DNA from: Rhodospirillales bacterium
GTDB lineage: Bacteria > Pseudomonadota > Alphaproteobacteria > Rhodospirillales > Shumkoniaceae
Direction of reading: 5' to 3'
Assembly (NCBI GenBank): GCA_014859895.1
Contig: JACZKS010000009.1
Span: forward strand, 38,280 to 102,279
DNA length: 64,000 nt
The position numbers and the translations under genes are program-made. The notes below the pieces were generated by a model. The model was not told the origin of the DNA, ran no database searches, and saw only the letters and a list, made by a program, of their open reading frames with translations. Below, piece by piece: positions 63,471-64,000 of the stretch (position 1 is its first letter; each line of letters begins with the position of its first letter).

Positions 63471-64000
63471 TTACATCGCCGCTTCGATCAGGTGCGGCCC
63501 CGGCTCGGCGATCGCTTTCTTGATCTCGCGCACCAGGTCCTCGGCCCGCTCGACCCTGACGCCGGGCACCCCATGGCCGCGGGCCAGCGCCACCCAATCA
63601 AGCGGCGCGTCGCGGAAATCGGCCAACGCATTGGCCCGCGGGCCGGGGTTGTCGACGCCGGCGCGGGCCAGTTCCACCTTGATGATCTCGTAGGTGTTGT
63701 TGGCGTAGATGACGGTGGTGACGTTGAGTCCCTCGCGCGCCTGGGTCCACAGCGATTGCAGGGTATACATGCCGCTGCCGTCGGCCTGCATGGCGATGAC
63801 CGGACGATCCGGGCAGGCGACGGCGGCCCCGGTGGCGCCCGGGAAGCCCCAGCCGATGGCGCCGCCAGAAACCAGCATGTAGGCATGGCGGGGCGCCCCG
63901 GCGGTGGCGGCATAGAGCGGCGGGCTGCACGAGATCGACTCATCGACCACGATGGCCCCCTCCGGCAGCGCCCGAGCCAGGGCGGCGGCGATGGTTTCGG
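63471..64000 (-). CDS. ThDP-dependent enzyme, acetolactate-synthase-like large subunit, C-terminal part
   Basis: The last 176 residues of a protein whose start is beyond the right edge. The ThDP/Mg motif ADGSGMYTLQSLWTQ followed by YANNTYEIIKVEL is complete, along with the preceding GGAIGWGFPGATGAAVA. This is the C-terminal ThDP domain of acetolactate-synthase-like or benzoylformate-decarboxylase-like enzymes. Without the N-terminal half the reaction cannot be named. It is upstream in the same unit as the DSD1-family gene. Confidence 0.85.
   Translation of the reverse strand, partial: ETIAAALARALPEGAIVVDESISCSPPLYAATAGAPRHAYMLVSGGAIGWGFPGATGAAVACPDRPVIAMQADGSGMYTLQSLWTQAREGLNVTTVIYANNTYEIIKVELARAGVDNPGPRANALADFRDAPLDWVALARGHGVPGVRVERAEDLVREIKKAIAEPGPHLIEAAM

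Noticed and set aside
1..64000. Search for CRISPR arrays, tRNA or rRNA genes, insertion sequences and prophage genes
   Set aside because: No regularly spaced repeats, cloverleaf-like genes, transposase or integrase sequences were recognised by eye; a tRNA scan would settle the tRNA question.

Overview
The window is a GC-rich, densely coded stretch of bacterial chromosome, most likely from an alphaproteobacterium of the Rhodospirillales type. That placement is inferred from base composition, ATGA-coupled genes, two TRAP transporters, the alphaproteobacterial layout of the inositol genes, and an Fe-S APS reductase next to a fused CysNC. I saw no rRNA, tRNA, CRISPR array, prophage or insertion sequence. 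Nearly everything encodes uptake and breakdown of sugars, sugar acids, polyols, peptides and amino-acid derivatives.

Layout. 0-7 kb: the start of an aldehyde:ferredoxin oxidoreductase, divergent from gnd-gntK across a 10-bp inverted repeat; a CtBP-like dehydrogenase and a TetR regulator; a UlaG-like lipoprotein hydrolase; then a rearrangement scar. In the scar, a truncated alpha/beta hydrolase is fused to the tail of an iron alcohol dehydrogenase beside an AraC regulator lacking its N-terminal domain. 7-11 kb: a four-gene sugar operon (Gfo/Idh dehydrogenase, HAD phosphatase, aldo/keto reductase, xylulokinase). 11-15 kb: sulfate assimilation cysH-cysD-cysNC. 15-20 kb: a GntR regulator, a TRAP transporter and an L-idonate-type dehydrogenase. 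20-22.6 kb: a PstS-like binding protein with a PAS sensor kinase that lacks its phosphoacceptor histidine. 22.6-26.4 kb: an oxidative pentose (Weimberg-type) group of AraD1/GguC, ketoglutarate semialdehyde dehydrogenase and XylX. 26.5-31 kb: a CoA-transferase, a binding protein without signal peptide, a small monooxygenase, an SDR and iolB. 31-36 kb: homocysteine methyltransferase, a GlxA-type regulator, CorA and D-aminoacylase. 36-49 kb: RpiR regulator-iolC, a second TRAP transporter with GntR and uronate isomerase, then iolG and iolDE. 49.6-64 kb: a soluble CZB chemoreceptor, an AstE/ASPA-like hydrolase, an ArgE/DapE deacylase, two copies of a peptide-binding protein (the first frameshifted), dppBCDF, an N-formylglutamate amidohydrolase, a D-threonine aldolase-like PLP enzyme and a ThDP enzyme running off the end.

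How the genes fit together. IolG, IolE, IolD, IolB and IolC (with a C-terminal DUF2090 domain) give most of the myo-inositol pathway. GAAA/TTTC-type palindromes lie in front of all three iol transcription units, and the RpiR regulator overlapping iolC is the obvious candidate to bind them. The idonate-type dehydrogenase, the SDR, GntK and Gnd could together carry L-idonate to ribulose-5-phosphate. The second TRAP transporter with UxaC and a GntR regulator looks like uronate use. The last 13 kb looks like a peptide and N-acyl/D-amino-acid salvage region that has undergone a tandem duplication.

The most unusual points are the binding protein/pseudo-histidine-kinase pair (20-22.6 kb), the hydrolase/alcohol-dehydrogenase chimera (5.8-7 kb), the duplicated binding-protein segment with an argE remnant (53-57 kb), and the shared iol operators.
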